Assembly: GCA_964504195.1 (NCBI GenBank)
Contig: CAZDDI010000040.1
Location: forward strand, 1-39,049
From: CAZDDI01 sp964504195
GTDB lineage: Bacteria > Chloroflexota > Anaerolineae > B4-G1 > SLSP01
DNA length: 39,049 nucleotides
Direction of reading: 5' to 3'
In this document: piece after piece, positions 30,600 through 38,898 of the stretch
Layout: every line of letters starts with the position of its first letter
Numbering within the stretch: position 1 is the first letter of the stretch
The notes under the pieces: model-generated
What the model saw: only the letters and a program-made list of their open reading frames with translations
Database searches by the model: none
What the model was told of the DNA's origin: nothing
Program-made: the position numbers and the translations under genes

Positions 30600-31393
30600 A
30601 CCTCGCGCCGCGCCCAACCCGCTAACGCTGCCACCTCGCGGGCCGCCTGAGAGCGGCTAACGCCCTCGGCCAATCGGGCCGCTAAACACCCCCGCACCTG
30701 CTCTACATCCCAACGCGCAGCCAACTCCTGCGCACCACCCACCACCAGCGTATACTCGCCGCGCGGGGGCTGCGCTGCCACATGCGCCAACGCCCCTTCC
30801 ACATCCCCACGCCAGACTTCCTCATACAGTTTAGTGATCTCGCGGCACAACGCCAGCGGACGATTACCTAACGTCTCGCGCAAAGTTTCCAAAGTGGCGG
30901 CCAAGCGGTGCGGCGCTTCATAGAACACGAGCGTTACCGGCAGCGCGACGAACGGCTCTAACGCCGTGCGTCGCTCGGTTGCACGGCGCGGCAAAAAACC
31001 GAGAAAAAGGAAGCGGTCTGTGGGAAGACCAGAAAGAATCAGCGCCGCAGTATGGGCTGTCGGGCCAGGAATCGGTACAACAGGGTATCCCGCCTCCAGC
31101 GCAGCCCGCACCAGTACAAAGCCGGGATCGGCTATGCCCGGCATCCCGGCTTCCGAAATCAACGCCACATCCCCCACCGCCAACGCCGCCAGCAATGGGG
31201 CTAGTTTGCGCTGCTCATTGCCCGCAAAGAACGAGGTCAACGGGGTATGAATATCATAATGTTGCAGCAGCACCCGCGCCTTACGGGTGTCCTCAGCAGC
31301 AATGAGCGGCACAGTTTTGAGGATCCGCACCGCCCGCAACGTAATATCTTCCAAGTTGCCGATGGGCGTTCCCACCACATAGAGTGTGGGCAT
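30581..31393 (-). CDS. rsmI: 16S rRNA (cytidine-2'-O)-methyltransferase RsmI
   Basis: A 270-residue SAM-dependent methyltransferase of the tetrapyrrole-methylase fold that modifies C1402 of 16S rRNA. Typical motifs: PTLYVVGTPIGNLEDITLRA, IAAEDTRKARVLLQHY, ALISEAGMPGIADPG, VPIPGPTAHTAALILSGLPTDRFLFLGFLPR and FYEAPHRLAATL. The start at 31393 fits the family; a frame from 31453 overlaps the preceding gene. Third gene of a minus-strand operon, 14 bp after the TP-linker protein. Confidence 0.95.
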   Translation of the reverse strand: MPTLYVVGTPIGNLEDITLRAVRILKTVPLIAAEDTRKARVLLQHYDIHTPLTSFFAGNEQRKLAPLLAALAVGDVALISEAGMPGIADPGFVLVRAALEAGYPVVPIPGPTAHTAALILSGLPTDRFLFLGFLPRRATERRTALEPFVALPVTLVFYEAPHRLAATLETLRETLGNRPLALCREITKLYEEVWRGDVEGALAHVAAQPPRGEYTLVVGGAQELAARWDVEQVRGCLAARLAEGVSRSQAAREVAALAGWARREVYALEL

Positions 31394-31407
31394 GTCTGCC
31401 TCGCTGC

Positions 31408-32106
31408 TTAATGATTCTGAATAAAGGTCACCAGCGCCAATGCCTTGGAGCAATAACCATCGAAATTCAATATGATTTCCGGCGAAACTGGGGGATGGCT
31501 GGGATTGTCGCGAGAGTGCAGCTGCACGCGAAAGACCCCTTGCGCTTCAAAGGGCATACTATTGAAGAACTGCTCCCACCCTGAATCGCCATACGCCGGC
31601 GCATCACCGGACAATACCACCAAATCCAATCCACCACCCCAAACGCGAATAGGATAACCACGCAATGGATTACCATCGAGGTCTTGCACCAAGCCGGCAA
31701 CGCCGCTCCAGGCACAACTGCCGTAGATAGGCGATTGGTACTCGATTTCAGCAGTGAAAGGATAGGGCGAGCGTGTGACCCGTGGTGTAGGCGTGATGGG
31801 CGTCGCCGATGGGCGCGGAGTATTGGTCGGGCCGGGAGTGCGCGTGGCCGTAGGGGTGAAGGTTGGCCAGCGTGTAGGCGTAGTGGTCGGCGAAGGTGTC
31901 GCCGTCCAGGTAGGCGGGGCCAGATCCGGCGTGGGCGTCGGCGTGCTCGTTGACAGCAAAATCAACGCAACTTGGGTAGGTGGAGGAAAGGGATTGTAAA
32001 ACACATTGGGATCATTGGCAATCCCAATATAGCAAGCGATAGTCAAAACCGTCAACCCCAATACCACCAATGTCAACATGTCAAAAGTACGGCTTCCTCG
32101 TTTCAC
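31408..32106 (-). CDS. Membrane-anchored secreted protein with Thr/Pro linker
   Basis: A 232-residue protein with an N-terminal signal anchor (residues about 10-30, MLTLVVLGLTVLTIACYIGI), a linker rich in T and P (repeats of TPTP and TNTPRPSATP) and a C-terminal domain of about 105 residues with cysteines in YGSCAWSG and FDGYCSKA that may form a disulfide. The domain looks beta-rich (GLVQDLDGNPLRGYPIRVWG, like a carboxypeptidase-regulatory/cna-type fold). Start is GTG at 32106, with AGGAGG six bases upstream; the upstream frame runs into ppiC. Function unknown. Linkers of this kind are common in Chloroflexota. Confidence 0.75.
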   Translation of the reverse strand: MKRGSRTFDMLTLVVLGLTVLTIACYIGIANDPNVFYNPFPPPTQVALILLSTSTPTPTPDLAPPTWTATPSPTTTPTRWPTFTPTATRTPGPTNTPRPSATPITPTPRVTRSPYPFTAEIEYQSPIYGSCAWSGVAGLVQDLDGNPLRGYPIRVWGGGLDLVVLSGDAPAYGDSGWEQFFNSMPFEAQGVFRVQLHSRDNPSHPPVSPEIILNFDGYCSKALALVTFIQNH

Positions 32107-32116
32107 GGTCTGCCTC

Positions 32117-33061
32117 CTACGGTGTGATAAAACGCTCAATCTGGGCTTGCCCCCACAGACCAGCGACCCAATCTTCGCGCGCCGCATCCTGCAATAGGCG
32201 CATATTATCCGGGCTAATGTCCATCTCTGGTGTCCGTTCCACAACCTGAATGATATGATACCCTAACTGGCTGGGAATACTGGTACTGATTTGCCCTGGC
32301 TCTAATGCAAAGGCTACCGCTTCTACCTCTGGAGCAGTGAGTATACCGCGCGAGAAGTATCCTAAATCGCCGCCCTCCTCACGGGTAAATCTGTCTTGCG
32401 AGTACGCCCGCGCCAACGCGCCAAAATCCGCACCCGCCTGCAATTGCGTAATCACTTGTTGCGCCTCAGCCTCTGTGGATAATTGAATATGCCGCGCTCG
32501 CACATGCTCAGCCCGTGCAGGTACAGTCTGCGTTACCTGATCAATAATTTTGCCGATCATCAAGCTGCGCCAAATCTGGTAACGCACCTCTTCGAGTGAC
32601 AGGCCTTCACTCGCCAGGCGTTGATCAAAGGTGGCTTGCCCGATCTGTTGCACGACCCCCTGAATGTTAGCGGTGACTTCATCATCGGAAACTACAATGC
32701 CCGCCTCGGTAGCCGCCTGGATAATCAAGGTTTGCTCGATAAGCCCTTCCAAAATATGTACCCGTGCTTCAGCCATCACCAGCTGGCCTTCATCGGAGCT
32801 AGGGTCTTGGCCGCCCGCCGCCAGAGAAGTTTCGTACCAACTCAGCGCCCGCTGATAAGTGACCAACGTAATCGGTTCACCATTGACCCGCGCCGCCAAC
32901 GGTTCAGCCGTAGGCGTAGGCGTGGGAACATCAGTCTGAGGCACCGGCGTCTCCTGCGGTTCCGTCGGCGGTACAACCGTTGGTGGTAGGGGTGATGGAG
33001 TGCAAGCTCCCAGCCCGCCCAACAGCAGCGCCAACACCACCCAATATCGCAATGATTTCAT
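32117..33061 (-). CDS. Peptidyl-prolyl isomerase lipoprotein (PpiC/SurA/PrsA type)
   Basis: A 314-residue parvulin-type foldase. The lipobox is LLGGLGAC with C20 as the lipidated residue, then a Pro/Thr-rich spacer to about 55, a SurA-N-like helical domain (AARVNGEPITLVTYQRAL) and a PpiC rotamase domain from about 190 (ARHIQLSTEAEA, LARAYSQDRFTREEGGDLGYFSRG, SQLGYHIIQVVER). It helps fold exported proteins outside the membrane. GGAGG six bases before the ATG at 33061. First gene of the operon with the TP-linker protein and rsmI. Confidence 0.9.
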   Translation of the reverse strand: MKSLRYWVVLALLLGGLGACTPSPLPPTVVPPTEPQETPVPQTDVPTPTPTAEPLAARVNGEPITLVTYQRALSWYETSLAAGGQDPSSDEGQLVMAEARVHILEGLIEQTLIIQAATEAGIVVSDDEVTANIQGVVQQIGQATFDQRLASEGLSLEEVRYQIWRSLMIGKIIDQVTQTVPARAEHVRARHIQLSTEAEAQQVITQLQAGADFGALARAYSQDRFTREEGGDLGYFSRGILTAPEVEAVAFALEPGQISTSIPSQLGYHIIQVVERTPEMDISPDNMRLLQDAAREDWVAGLWGQAQIERFITP

Positions 33062-33109
33062 ACCTTCCCTCCTACACCAGTTTACCAACCGATGTTATAA
33101 TTCTACCTC

Positions 33110-33137
33110 ATTATAGTCTGAGCGGTAGATTGTGCAA
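33110..33137 (-). promoter_or_regulatory. Promoter of the ppiC-rsmI operon
   Basis: On the minus strand TTGCAC (33132-33137), a 16-bp spacer and TATAAT (33110-33115), 48 bp upstream of the ppiC start. It diverges from the promoter at 33279. Confidence 0.7.
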
Positions 33138-33278
33138 TTGCCGTAAAACATACAGAGGTAACAAAAACCCCGGTTTAAGTTCGACAAATCAGCAGTTATT
33201 CAAAACATAAAGTTTGCGCATAAAGTTAATAATATAAACCTAATACACTTATTAAACTAAATAAAATCAAGTCACTAC
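33138..33278. other. AT-rich stretch between divergent promoters
   Basis: About 140 bp with no gene, strongly A/T-rich compared with the rest of the window (for example TTAATAATATAAACC, AAACTAAATAAAATC). It lies between the ppiC and DUF2089 promoters and is a likely site for a nucleoid protein or regulator. No clear palindrome was seen. Confidence 0.5.
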
Positions 33279-33307
33279 TTGACATTATTGATTAATTGTA
33301 TTATAAT
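33279..33307 (+). promoter_or_regulatory. Perfect sigma-70 consensus promoter
   Basis: TTGACA (33279-33284), exactly 17 bp, then TATAAT (33302-33307), embedded in AT-rich DNA. It should drive the DUF2089 / GNAT / SHOCT cluster; the leader to the ATG at 33421 is about 105 nt. A full consensus match is rare and predicts strong transcription unless repressed. Confidence 0.85.
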
Positions 33308-33420
33308 TTAAATAAATCCAAGTTACACCTATGCACCAGAATCTTGATTGGACACAGATTTTACGAATAAGAACTCTAAAAATCCGTCTGATCCGTAAAA
33401 CCCATCTTAAGGAGACAACT

Positions 33421-33795
33421 ATGTACCCCATACCCGGTCAATGTCCGATCTGTCACGGAGACCTTTTTGTGGAGCGTTTGACTTGCACACAATGCGGCAC
33501 TACCATCAACGGTAACTTTACGTTGCAACGGCTGGCGCGGCTCACTGCAGAACAGTGGTTATTCGTAGAACTCTTCATCCGCTGTGAGGGCAAGCTTAAT
33601 CGTATGCAAGAAGAACTGGACCTCTCCTACCCCACCATCCGCAATCGCCTCAATGAAGTCATCGAGGCGTTGGGCTACGAAATCGCCCGCGAAAGTGCTG
33701 AACCAGCAGATAGCCGACAAAGCATCCTGAACGACCTGGCACAAGGTAAAATCAACGTAGATGATGCAGTGCGCATGCTGAAGAAAGGCGCGTAA
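33421..33795 (+). CDS. DUF2089 zinc-ribbon/HTH protein
   Basis: A 124-residue protein. The N-terminal zinc ribbon has CPICHGDL (C8, C11) and CTQCGTTI (C22, C25). A HTH follows, with ARLTAEQWLFVELFIRCEGK and LDLSYPTIRNRLNEVIEALG. The C-terminus (SILNDLAQGKINVDDAVRML) is a short SHOCT-like module. The architecture matches DUF2089, thought to be transcriptional regulators. AAGGAG six bases before the ATG; the frame extending upstream to 33331 has no RBS. First gene of the cluster, one base before the GNAT gene. Confidence 0.85.
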   Translation: MYPIPGQCPICHGDLFVERLTCTQCGTTINGNFTLQRLARLTAEQWLFVELFIRCEGKLNRMQEELDLSYPTIRNRLNEVIEALGYEIARESAEPADSRQSILNDLAQGKINVDDAVRMLKKGA

Positions 33796-33796
33796 T

Positions 33797-34774
33797 ATGG
33801 CCGCAGCCATCCCGATTCGCATCCAACATGGTGAACAAGGTATACGTCCGCTGGATACGCTACGCGATTTACCTACCGTTGTGAATCTGGTGGAACAGGG
33901 ATTTGGCCCAGAACTCGATCCACCAGGGCAACGGATGCTTATACGAATGCGCCGGGCAGCACAGCGCAACTGGTGGGCGCGCTTCTGGGGACTGGAAACG
34001 CTCGATCTGCCAGGTTTTGTGTGGGTAGAAGACGGTACAGTGATTGCTAATCTCTCGATACGCCGCACACCTACTGGGCCACGAGGCGGCTGGGTTATCG
34101 GTAACGTTGTAGTCCACCCCGCGCACCGGCAACGCGGCATTGGACGTGCACTAATGGAAACCGCGCTGAATACGGTCGAAGAACGCGGTGGACGCTGGAT
34201 AGGGCTAGAAGTACGTGCTGATAATGCCGCCGCGCACACACTCTACACGCGCCTGGGGTTCAAAACGGTAGGGGAAACCGCACATCTGCTGCGCCCAGCC
34301 GGACTCCCCTGGCCTGCAACAACACCGGTCACACGAGACTGGCGCCCCCACCGCGATGGCGACGAAAATCGTTGGTACGCGCTCGCTAGACAAGTCTATC
34401 CGCATCCGCAAAACGAGTTACTGGAAGTACGCCGCTCAGAGTACACCTATGGCGGCTGGGAGCGCACGCTACAACTCTGGCTCGAGGGGCGGCACGAACG
34501 GGCCTGGCTACACACCGCACCGGAGCCACGGCTGGCCCTGTGTGCGCAAACTGATCGCCGCTTTCGATTTCACATCTGGGAATTGCTGGCCCACCCTAGC
34601 GCCGATGCAACAGAGGTCAGCGCATTGACTACACAAGCATTGTATGCCATGCGTAAGCAAGCGGCATGGCCGACCACCAGCATCGTCGCCCCACAACCGT
34701 TGCTCCTGACAGCGCTGACCCAGGTGGGGTTTCAAGTCCACCGGATGTTGATGCAAATGAAGATGACTTTGTAA
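33797..34774 (+). CDS. GNAT-family N-acetyltransferase
   Basis: A 325-residue protein. The GNAT domain covers about residues 20-170, with the acetyl-CoA motif VHPAHRQRGIGRALMETAL and the final strand AAAHTLYTRLGFKTVGE. Residues 171-325 are a second domain, possibly a degenerate GNAT repeat (HERAWLHTAPEPRLAL, TTQALYAMRKQAAWPTTS). Substrate unknown. It starts one base after the DUF2089 stop, so translation is coupled and a shared role is likely. Confidence 0.85.
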   Translation: MAAAIPIRIQHGEQGIRPLDTLRDLPTVVNLVEQGFGPELDPPGQRMLIRMRRAAQRNWWARFWGLETLDLPGFVWVEDGTVIANLSIRRTPTGPRGGWVIGNVVVHPAHRQRGIGRALMETALNTVEERGGRWIGLEVRADNAAAHTLYTRLGFKTVGETAHLLRPAGLPWPATTPVTRDWRPHRDGDENRWYALARQVYPHPQNELLEVRRSEYTYGGWERTLQLWLEGRHERAWLHTAPEPRLALCAQTDRRFRFHIWELLAHPSADATEVSALTTQALYAMRKQAAWPTTSIVAPQPLLLTALTQVGFQVHRMLMQMKMTL

Positions 34775-34833
34775 GTGTAGGGTTTGAAATACCAATAAAT
34801 TTGTTGATTTTGCTGATTTCTTTATGGAGGTAG

Positions 34834-35220
34834 ATGATGACACAGGAAGAACGCTTGAAGGTACTGGAGATGGTACAAGCGGGCGAACTCACGCCCGAAG
34901 AGGCCATGCGGTTGCTAACAGCCCTAGGCAACGAACCGGCATCTGAGCCAGAAGCAGATGCATCCCCCCACGCATCGCGCAAACCGCGCTGGCTACACAT
35001 CCGCGTCACGGATACAGACAAGAATCAGCAACGGGTGAATCTTGTGCTACCGGTAGCCCTGGCAAAGTTCGGACTAAAAATGGGCGCACGCTTCGGCCCA
35101 GAAATCGAGGGCCTGGATTGGACCAACTTCGAGGGCTTGTTCAACGGGGAAATTATCGGTTCGCTTGTGGACGTCGTAGATGATGAAGATGGCGAGCATG
35201 TAGAGATCTTCTTGGATTAG
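34834..35220 (+). CDS. SHOCT-like domain protein
   Basis: A 128-residue acidic protein. The N-terminus (EERLKVLEMVQAGELTPEEAMRLLTALG) is the short SHOCT-like helix pair also seen at the end of the DUF2089 protein. After a disordered spacer (PASEPEADASPHAS) comes a compact domain, RWLHIRVTDTDKNQQRVNLVLPVALAKFGLKMG, ending DDEDGEHVEIFLD. Function unknown. GGAGG lies six bases before the first of two adjacent ATG codons. Third gene of the cluster, 59 bp after GNAT. Confidence 0.85.
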   Translation: MMTQEERLKVLEMVQAGELTPEEAMRLLTALGNEPASEPEADASPHASRKPRWLHIRVTDTDKNQQRVNLVLPVALAKFGLKMGARFGPEIEGLDWTNFEGLFNGEIIGSLVDVVDDEDGEHVEIFLD

Positions 35221-35237
35221 CACCGAGGAACACTTAA

Positions 35238-35263
35238 CCCTGGCAAGTTGAAACTTGCCAGGG
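35238..35263. terminator. Bidirectional hairpin between the SHOCT-like gene and rlmB
   Basis: A 12-bp perfect stem, CCCTGGCAAGTT/AACTTGCCAGGG, with a 2-base centre, lying between two converging genes (18 bp past the SHOCT-like stop, 8 bp past the rlmB stop). No long T-run, so termination strength is uncertain. Confidence 0.6.
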
Positions 35264-35271
35264 CTAAAGTT

Positions 35272-36015
35272 TCAAACACGGCGCTGCCGTAACACCTCGT
35301 AGAGCGCAATCGAGCCAGCAACAGCAGCATTGAGCGAATTGATATGTCCGCACATAGGTAGCGCCAACAGCCAATCACAGCGCTCTCGCACCAAACGGCG
35401 CATCCCCGCACCTTCACTACCTACCACCAGCCCCAACGGAATGGTCAAATCCACGGTAGTATAAGCCAGCGCGCCAGGCACATCTTCCAGACCGGCGAAC
35501 CACAGCCCAGCAGTCTTAAGCCGCTCCATCGCCTGGGAAAGATTGGCGACCTGCGCTACCAGCAAGTGCTCAACGGCCCCAGCAGATGTGTGTACCGCCG
35601 CCGGGGTGATTCCAGCCGCACGACGCTCTTGCACCAGCACCCCATGTACTCCCACCGCCTCCGCGGACCGCAGCAAGCTCCCCAGGTTGTGCACGTCCTG
35701 AATCTGATCGAGCAACAACAATAACGGAGCAACAGCGCGCTCGCGGGCCAGCGTCAACATATCCACAACCTCGGCGTAGGGAAAAGGTTCGACCTCCAAC
35801 AAGATGCCCTGGTGTTCAGTATTTTGAGCCAGAGAATCAAGCGCCTGGCGGGGTAAAGTTTCAATACGCACACGCCGCTGTTGCGCCAACGCAGTAATAT
35901 CATCAAGGATTGGTGCGCGCGCACCACCCTCACGAAAAAGCAAGCGATAAACCCGTCGCTTCCCCGCACGTAATGCCTCACGCACGGCCTGGCGACCGTA
36001 AAGCAATTCACGCAT
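35272..36015 (-). CDS. rlmB: 23S rRNA (guanosine-2'-O)-methyltransferase RlmB (SpoU family)
   Basis: A 247-residue SPOUT methyltransferase modifying a conserved 23S rRNA guanosine. Substrate-binding N-domain (LLYGRQAVREALRAGKRRVYRL) and catalytic motifs DQIQDVHNLGSLLRSAEAVGVHG (N and R of motif 1), LGLVVGSEGAGMRRLVRERCD (motif 2) and CGHINSLNAAVAGSIALYEVLR (motif 3) are intact. The ATG at 36015 is 9 bp after the cysS stop; the SD is weak. The PIN-TRAM / cysS / rlmB order resembles the yacL-cysS-rlmB neighbourhood of Firmicutes. Confidence 0.94.
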   Translation of the reverse strand: MRELLYGRQAVREALRAGKRRVYRLLFREGGARAPILDDITALAQQRRVRIETLPRQALDSLAQNTEHQGILLEVEPFPYAEVVDMLTLARERAVAPLLLLLDQIQDVHNLGSLLRSAEAVGVHGVLVQERRAAGITPAAVHTSAGAVEHLLVAQVANLSQAMERLKTAGLWFAGLEDVPGALAYTTVDLTIPLGLVVGSEGAGMRRLVRERCDWLLALPMCGHINSLNAAVAGSIALYEVLRQRRV

Positions 36016-36024
36016 CAAGAGTAC

Positions 36025-37476
36025 TCAAGCTTCAATGCGCCAGTGCGTGCCGTCGGCGCCATCTTCGAGAATAATTCCCATCTCGGTCAAACGGCTACGG
36101 ATGGCATCAGCCTGGCTCCAGTTCTTGGCAGAACGCGCTTCTTGACGCAATTCGGCCAAGTAGCCCACCAAACTATCGAGCGTCTCGCCACCAACCGGAT
36201 CAGTGAGTTTTTCGGGAAGGATACCCAAGACCTTGCCCGCTAGATCGCTGAAGATTTTGTCCATCGCGGCAAGCGTGCCCATGCGCAGCTCATCGCTCTG
36301 ATCCAATTGCCGGTTGACTTCTTTAACAAAATCAAACAATGTTGCCAGAGCCTGTGGCGTGTTAAAATCATCATCCATGCAGGTCTGGAAAGCTTCACGA
36401 TAATCTTCAAGACCCGCTACCTGCGAAAGAATGGCTGTTCCGGCAGGCGGGGCCTGCTTCATTTGCTGACGCAGCTTGCGTGCCGTGTTATGCAGGCGTT
36501 GGATACCCTGTTGTGCAGCCTGAAGCGCATCGCGGCTGAAATCCACCGGGCCACGATAGTGCCCGCTGAGGATAAAATAGCGAATAGCCTCTGGCGTGTA
36601 AAGTTGCAGGGCCTCCTGAATGGTGAGGAAATTACCCAGGCTCTTGCTCATCTTGGTGCCGCTAACCGTGAGCGACCCCACCAGCAGCCAATAGTTAGCG
36701 AAGCGGGCATCGGGATCATGCGCCTCAGCCTGTGCAATTTCGCACTCGTTGTGAGGGAAGATGTTTTCCAGACCGCCGCCGTGGATATCGAAAGTCGTCC
36801 CCAGATACTTGGTCGCCATAACCGAGCACTCAATGTGCCAACCGGGGTAGCCCTCGCCCCACGGGCTGGGCCAGCGCATGATATGTTCTGGATCAGCGCG
36901 CTTCCACAAAGCAAAATCAGCAGGATTACGCTTCTCCTCACGAACTTGTACACGTGCTCCAGCTTCCAGGTCTTCTACCACGCGCCGCGAGAGCTTGCCG
37001 TACTCCGGGAACTTTTCAATGGAGAAGTAGACGTTGCCGTTCACCTCATAAGCGAAGCCCTGGTCAAGCAACGCCTGCGTCCAAGCGATGATTTCAGGAA
37101 TATGGCAAGCAGCGCGCGGCAAGATATGGGGACGCAACACATTCAGCGCGTCCATATCACGCAGATAGCTTGCCATATACGTCTCTACCAACTCCATCGG
37201 ATCTATGCGCTCGCGGCGCACCCCCCGCGCGATACGATCTTCGCCATTGTCGAGCAGGTGCCCCACATCGGTAATGTTGCGCACGTGGCGTACTTTGTAG
37301 CCCAGATACATGAAATAACGCACAATAACATCCATTGCCACATACGTCTTGGCGTGACCGAGATGCGAATGATCGTAAACCGTCGGGCCACAGACGTAAA
37401 TATGCACCCGGTCACGCTGTACCGGTCTGAAGGGTTCCAGCTCACGCGATAAATAATTGTAGACTTTCAAAGCCAT
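36025..37476 (-). CDS. cysS: Cysteinyl-tRNA synthetase
   Basis: A 483-residue class I synthetase charging tRNA-Cys. HLGH at 38-41 (HIGH motif), C29 in YVCGPTVYDHSH, the zinc-site segment GWHIECSVMATKYLGTTFDIHGGG with FPHNECEIAQ, and KMSKS in SGTKMSKSLGNF are all present. Length is normal. AAGGAG seven bases before the ATG. Lies 26 bp behind the PIN-TRAM gene. Confidence 0.97.
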   Translation of the reverse strand: MALKVYNYLSRELEPFRPVQRDRVHIYVCGPTVYDHSHLGHAKTYVAMDVIVRYFMYLGYKVRHVRNITDVGHLLDNGEDRIARGVRRERIDPMELVETYMASYLRDMDALNVLRPHILPRAACHIPEIIAWTQALLDQGFAYEVNGNVYFSIEKFPEYGKLSRRVVEDLEAGARVQVREEKRNPADFALWKRADPEHIMRWPSPWGEGYPGWHIECSVMATKYLGTTFDIHGGGLENIFPHNECEIAQAEAHDPDARFANYWLLVGSLTVSGTKMSKSLGNFLTIQEALQLYTPEAIRYFILSGHYRGPVDFSRDALQAAQQGIQRLHNTARKLRQQMKQAPPAGTAILSQVAGLEDYREAFQTCMDDDFNTPQALATLFDFVKEVNRQLDQSDELRMGTLAAMDKIFSDLAGKVLGILPEKLTDPVGGETLDSLVGYLAELRQEARSAKNWSQADAIRSRLTEMGIILEDGADGTHWRIEA

Positions 37477-37502
37477 ACGCCCACTCCTTCCACCCGCTAC
37501 GG

Positions 37503-38567
37503 TTAGGATTCTCTCTCAGTCTCCGGGCGGGCAAAAATCATGCGCCCGGCGGATGTTTGCAAAACTTTACTCACCACCACCGAGACGGTTTTGTTCAAGT
37601 AAGCTCGCCCATCTTCAACAACCACCATCGTCCCATCATCGAGATAACCGACGCCCTGATTGGCCTCTTTACCTTCTTGCAGCACATGAATCATGAAGCC
37701 CTCCCCCGGCAACAACACTGTCTTAACCGCATTCGCCAAGTCGTTGACATTGAGAACTTTCACGCCTTGCAGCTCGGCTACTCGGTTCAAGTTGTAATCG
37801 TTAGTGAGGATATAGCCACTGAGTTGGCGGGCGAGATTGATAAGCTTGTCATCCACCTCGCGCACGCCCTCGGCATCAGCGTCGGTGATGCGGACGGGCA
37901 ACGTGGCCTCATCTTGCATCTGCCGCAAAATCTCCAGGCCGCGACGCCCACGGTTACGGCGCAAGGTGTCGGAAGAGTCAGCAATGTGTTGGAGCTCGTT
38001 GAGCACGAACAGCGGCACTACCAGCTCCCCTTGGATGAAACCGGTACGACATATATCAGCAATCCGCCCATCAATAATGACGCTGGTATCCAACAAAATC
38101 GCAGCAGATACAGGCATTTCAGTTACGATTTCCTTCGGGAAAAAGCGATTGCGCATCCCCTGAGTAAGTTCGGGACGGGCAATGGTAACATTGATGCCCA
38201 AATAACCGAAAAAGGCGGCGGCAAAAAACGGGAGTATCTGCCCAAAGGGGATAGGTAAATAGGAAATCGGCACCGCCGCCAGCGCCCCCAGTATCAGACC
38301 CACAATTAATCCCAGGATGGCTGAGAAAAGCTGTGAAAGTGACAAACGATCAATGAGGCGGCGCAAACGCCGGAAGGGCCGCGTGGAAATCGTAGGGGCG
38401 AAAACAGTACCAAAGATGGCAAATAAAGCGCCGGTCCCAATGGGAAAGTAGGGTTGCTCAAGCAACATGATACCGGGCAACCAATCTGAGATCTGATTCC
38501 CAATAGAAATACCAACCCAAGCGAACAACACTAAACCAAACAGGCGTGCAATACGATCCGCGTTCAA
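37503..38567 (-). CDS. PIN-TRAM domain membrane protein (YacL-like)
   Basis: A 354-residue protein with four hydrophobic segments in the first 130 residues (LFGLVLFAWVGISIG, FPIGTGALFAIFGTVF, LFSAILGLIVGLILGALA, LPFFAAAFFGYLGI), a PIN nuclease domain (ILLDTSVIIDGRIADI, NELQHIADS, DDKLINLARQL, ILTNDYNLNRVAEL) and a C-terminal TRAM domain (GKEANQGVGYLDDGTMVVVEDG). Likely a membrane-tethered RNase. The start is TTG at 38567, with AGGAGG six bases upstream; the longer frame would begin inside that SD. First gene of the cysS/rlmB operon. Confidence 0.9.
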   Translation of the reverse strand: MNADRIARLFGLVLFAWVGISIGNQISDWLPGIMLLEQPYFPIGTGALFAIFGTVFAPTISTRPFRRLRRLIDRLSLSQLFSAILGLIVGLILGALAAVPISYLPIPFGQILPFFAAAFFGYLGINVTIARPELTQGMRNRFFPKEIVTEMPVSAAILLDTSVIIDGRIADICRTGFIQGELVVPLFVLNELQHIADSSDTLRRNRGRRGLEILRQMQDEATLPVRITDADAEGVREVDDKLINLARQLSGYILTNDYNLNRVAELQGVKVLNVNDLANAVKTVLLPGEGFMIHVLQEGKEANQGVGYLDDGTMVVVEDGRAYLNKTVSVVVSKVLQTSAGRMIFARPETERES

Positions 38568-38582
38568 ATAAGACCTCCTCAA

Positions 38583-38898
38583 AATAACAAGTATAAATGC
38601 ACGTCACAGAGGACGTTACAGAGATTCACATTATCATACAGTCAGCGCAATAAAATAATGATAATATAAATAAATACACACGCTGGCTTCTTCACTATCT
38701 TAACATAGTCAGTCGAAAAGTCAAAATTTTATAAGCAGTTTCTTCTAAATTGGCAATTCTCAGTCTGTGTAGCCTCCAAGCAACCACAAAAAACGCACGT
38801 ACAGAAACTCCGAAATTTAAGTCATCGCCACCTTGCTTAGCGCGGATGGTTAAATCCACGCCTCCGGCCTGCCCACGGCTGAAAAGTTCGCTGGATTA
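38583..38898. other. Intergenic region upstream of the PIN-TRAM gene
   Basis: About 315 bp without a gene. The first 180 bp are AT-rich (for example AATAATGATAATATAAATAA) and should hold the promoter of the PIN-TRAM operon, but no hexamer pair stands out. Near 38840-38862 lies GCGCGGAT-N5-AATCCACGC, a hairpin similar to that at 25657-25680. Confidence 0.5.

Noticed and set aside
36307..37452. 381-codon plus-strand frame opposite cysS
   Set aside because: Antisense shadow of cysS; no start signal or family similarity.
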